Shown in pieces: positions 7,716-9,016 of a stretch of 9,016 nt of DNA; the stretch's first letter is position 1, and every line of letters begins with the position of its first letter. Source of the DNA: an uncultured Muribaculaceae bacterium (lineage in GTDB: Bacteria; Bacteroidota; Bacteroidia; Bacteroidales; Muribaculaceae); assembly GCA_910584185.1 (NCBI GenBank), contig CAJTYC010000088.1, positions 1-9,016 of the forward strand, written 5' to 3'. Below the pieces are notes generated by a model, which saw nothing but the letters and a program-made list of their open reading frames with translations, was not told where the DNA came from and ran no database searches. The translations under genes and the position numbers were made by a program.

Positions 7716-7747
7716 TTTGTATTTTTTGATTTATTTGCCTATATTTG
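7716..7747 (+). promoter_or_regulatory. Bacteroidota-type promoter for the downstream Fn3 (pseudo)gene
   Basis: The -33 element TTTG (7716-7719) and the -7 element TATATTTG (7740-7747) are separated by 20 nt, a full match to the Bacteroides consensus. Transcription would start near 7753, leaving a leader of about 118 nt before ATG 7872. The leader contains the direct repeat GAATCATT at 7776-7783 and 7787-7794. The promoter lies after the strong terminator, so this unit is independent of the jelly-roll gene. Confidence 0.7.
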
Positions 7748-7871
7748 CAATCTTCAAGCGATTCATGGCTTATTGGAATCATTCTTGAATCATTGTGATT
7801 GTTTTAATTTCATAATGCACCAGGTTTAATTCAAACACATACCAAAACAACAATTCACTTATCAATCATAT

Positions 7872-8861
7872 ATGAAGAAAATTTACATGATGAAGATGAA
7901 ATAGCAACTTTTTTATTCGCTGGCAGCTGCCGGTTTACTCGCCTGTGCGGGTAGCATCACGGCCGCCTCCCTGTTTGAAAATACCCTCAAAGCCCCGTCG
8001 GCAATTACCAAGGCAGATGAGGCCGACGACAACAAGCCCGGCTATCCCGGCCTCGTGGGCGAGTGCAAAATCGATGGCAAGGAGGTGTATCTGCACTTCA
8101 CAGTCACAGCACCTACCGACCTCAAGACTCCCGACTGGGATTACATTGACTATGACGGTAAGTTTGACAAGCTCGAACTGCTTCGCGAAGCTGAAAGCTA
8201 TTGAGATGACCCTATCGTTATAAAAGAATGGACTGACGTGGATGCCGGTACTGTCTTCGAATTTGATGACAAAGACCCGTCACTCAAAAAGGGTGAAGAT
8301 TATACATATTATGCAGTTGCAACTCGCCAAGAGAAATCGGGCGATTGCAAATATGCATATGTCATGCTCGGCATGAAGCCCATAGACCCGGACAACCCTG
8401 TGCTTGAGCCTACCGGCAAAGGTGCTCCTGTGACGGTCAAATATACATGTCCGGCACTCGAGAGGAAAGTGGGATATTGGGATAGCGAGCCTATGCCCGA
8501 CGGTGTGACCTACGACAAGATTATCCTGTCGAGAAGCTCCGGCGGTAATGAGATTGAACTGGAAAGCCACGATAACCCGACTCCCGGACAGGAATTCTCA
8601 TATATCGACAACGATGCCCCCAACGGCACCAGCAGATATATGGTAAAGACTATCACATTTGTGGGAGAAAGCGACCAGTCCTCTACAAGCATTTTCCTCG
8701 GTGACGATTATCCCGCAGCCCCTTCCAACGTCGTTGCAGTCGAAGTGGACGGCAAGGTAAAAGTGACTTGGGATGCCCCGACCGAGGGTTACAATGGTGG
8801 CGTGCTTGACCTCTCTAAGGTTAAATATTCAGTCGCCCACCGTGGCGCACCCCGGAAATAA
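7872..8861 (+). pseudogene. Broken secreted Fn3-repeat protein gene with two in-frame stops
   Basis: One reading frame runs from ATG 7872 to TAA 8859-8861 (330 codons including stops), interrupted by TAG at 7902-7904 and TGA at 8202-8204. There is no frameshift before the end. The first ten codons (MKKIYMMKMK) plus the residues after the TAG (QLFYSLAAAGLLACAGSITA) make a normal signal peptide, so the TAG falls inside it. The mature part holds one Fn3-like domain, interrupted by the TGA (about 8040-8390); a second (about 8400-8705), with PGQEFSYIDNDAP and RYMVKTITFVGE; and the start of a third (8710-8861), with AAPSNVVAVEVDG and VKVTWDAPTEG. The third stops after KYSV, mid-domain, with no sorting-like tail. 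Its Fn3 pattern resembles those of the upstream jelly-roll protein, suggesting a paralogous or functionally related surface protein. A fragment starting at GTG 8238 is open but lacks a signal peptide and is unlikely to be functional. Sequencing error or stop-codon readthrough are less likely alternatives. Confidence 0.75.
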
Positions 8862-8909
8862 ACGATGGTAACACACGTGCCATCCGGGAGCCAAAGTTAC
8901 CACATAAAA

Positions 8910-8935
8910 CAAAACGGCTCTCACGAGCCGTTTTG
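8910..8935 (+). terminator. Intrinsic terminator after the Fn3 pseudogene
   Basis: CAAAACGGCTC (8910-8920) pairs perfectly with GAGCCGTTTTG (8925-8935) around a TCAC tetraloop. The 11-bp stem has a GC-rich top and an A/T base, so the T-run lies in the 3' arm and the structure could act in both directions. It begins 48 nt after the TAA at 8859. Confidence 0.8.
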
Positions 8936-8949
8936 CCGTATAAAGATGG

Positions 8950-8957
8950 TATCTTTG
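8950..8957 (+). promoter_or_regulatory. Possible -7 promoter element for a gene beyond the window
   Basis: TATCTTTG matches the -7 consensus TAnnTTTG just after the terminator. The only nearby TTTG (8932-8935, inside the terminator stem) is 14 nt upstream, too close for a standard -33 element, so this call is weak. The remaining bases to 9016 hold only a seven-codon frame from ATG 8961 and no recognisable gene. Confidence 0.25.
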
Positions 8958-9016
8958 CAAATGGAAGTTACGAAAAGAGTGTAATTTATTGGAAATGAGC
9001 GTAGGTTAATTGCTCT

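Noticed and set aside
7902..7910. TAG CAA CTT as a programmed readthrough context
   Set aside because: It resembles the plant-virus CAR-YYA context but misses the last base, and that context is described for eukaryotic ribosomes. There is no support for it in bacteria.
8202..8204. TGA read as selenocysteine
   Set aside because: The protein is an Fn3 binding protein with no redox motif, no convincing stem-loop was seen right after the TGA, and a nearby TAG in the same frame would remain unexplained.
8238..8861. Independent 207-residue gene starting at GTG 8238
   Set aside because: The same frame continues upstream through coding-like sequence to ATG 7872. The GTG is mid-domain and gives no signal peptide, so this is the 3' piece of a broken gene.

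Overview
The window looks like chromosomal DNA from a gut Bacteroidales bacterium, most plausibly a Muribaculaceae-type member of the Bacteroidota. The evidence is the set of -33/-7 promoters of the TTTG...TAnnTTTG type, A/T-rich start regions without Shine-Dalgarno motifs, and long secreted proteins built from Bacteroidota surface modules (SusE/F-like domains, 21-residue leucine-rich repeats, choice-of-anchor-J jelly rolls, Fn3). Three of these proteins end in a C-terminal segment like the type IX secretion (T9SS) type A sorting domain. The family placement is inference; no rRNA or core marker gene is present.

Layout, all genes on the + strand: (1) 64-1071, the 3' part of a SusE/F-like protein with two related beta domains and a sorting-like tail; it has no signal peptide and an in-frame TAG lies just upstream. 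(2) 1072-1388, a 317-nt intergenic region with two overlapping promoters. (3) 1389-4670, a 1093-residue secreted leucine-rich-repeat protein built from two copies of the same module series. (4) A hairpin pair at 4683-4746. (5) 4786-7608, a 940-residue secreted protein with four jelly-roll domains and two Fn3-like domains. (6) A strong intrinsic terminator at 7640-7676. (7) A consensus promoter at 7716-7747. (8) 7872-8861, a third signal-peptide-plus-Fn3 gene interrupted by two in-frame stops (TAG, TGA) and cut short in its third Fn3 domain; I call it a pseudogene. (9) A terminator at 8910-8935 and a possible promoter element for a gene beyond the window.

Taken together, this is a row of separately transcribed (or partly coupled) genes for exported, probably surface-displayed, modular binding proteins. 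None shows a recognisable catalytic domain, so adhesion or ligand binding is the best general inference. Both edges show decay: the first gene lacks its 5' end and the last is broken, while the two central genes are intact. No RNA gene, CRISPR array, insertion sequence or phage feature was seen. I did not find a clearly new system. The most unusual items are the broken gene behind an intact promoter and the internally duplicated LRR protein.
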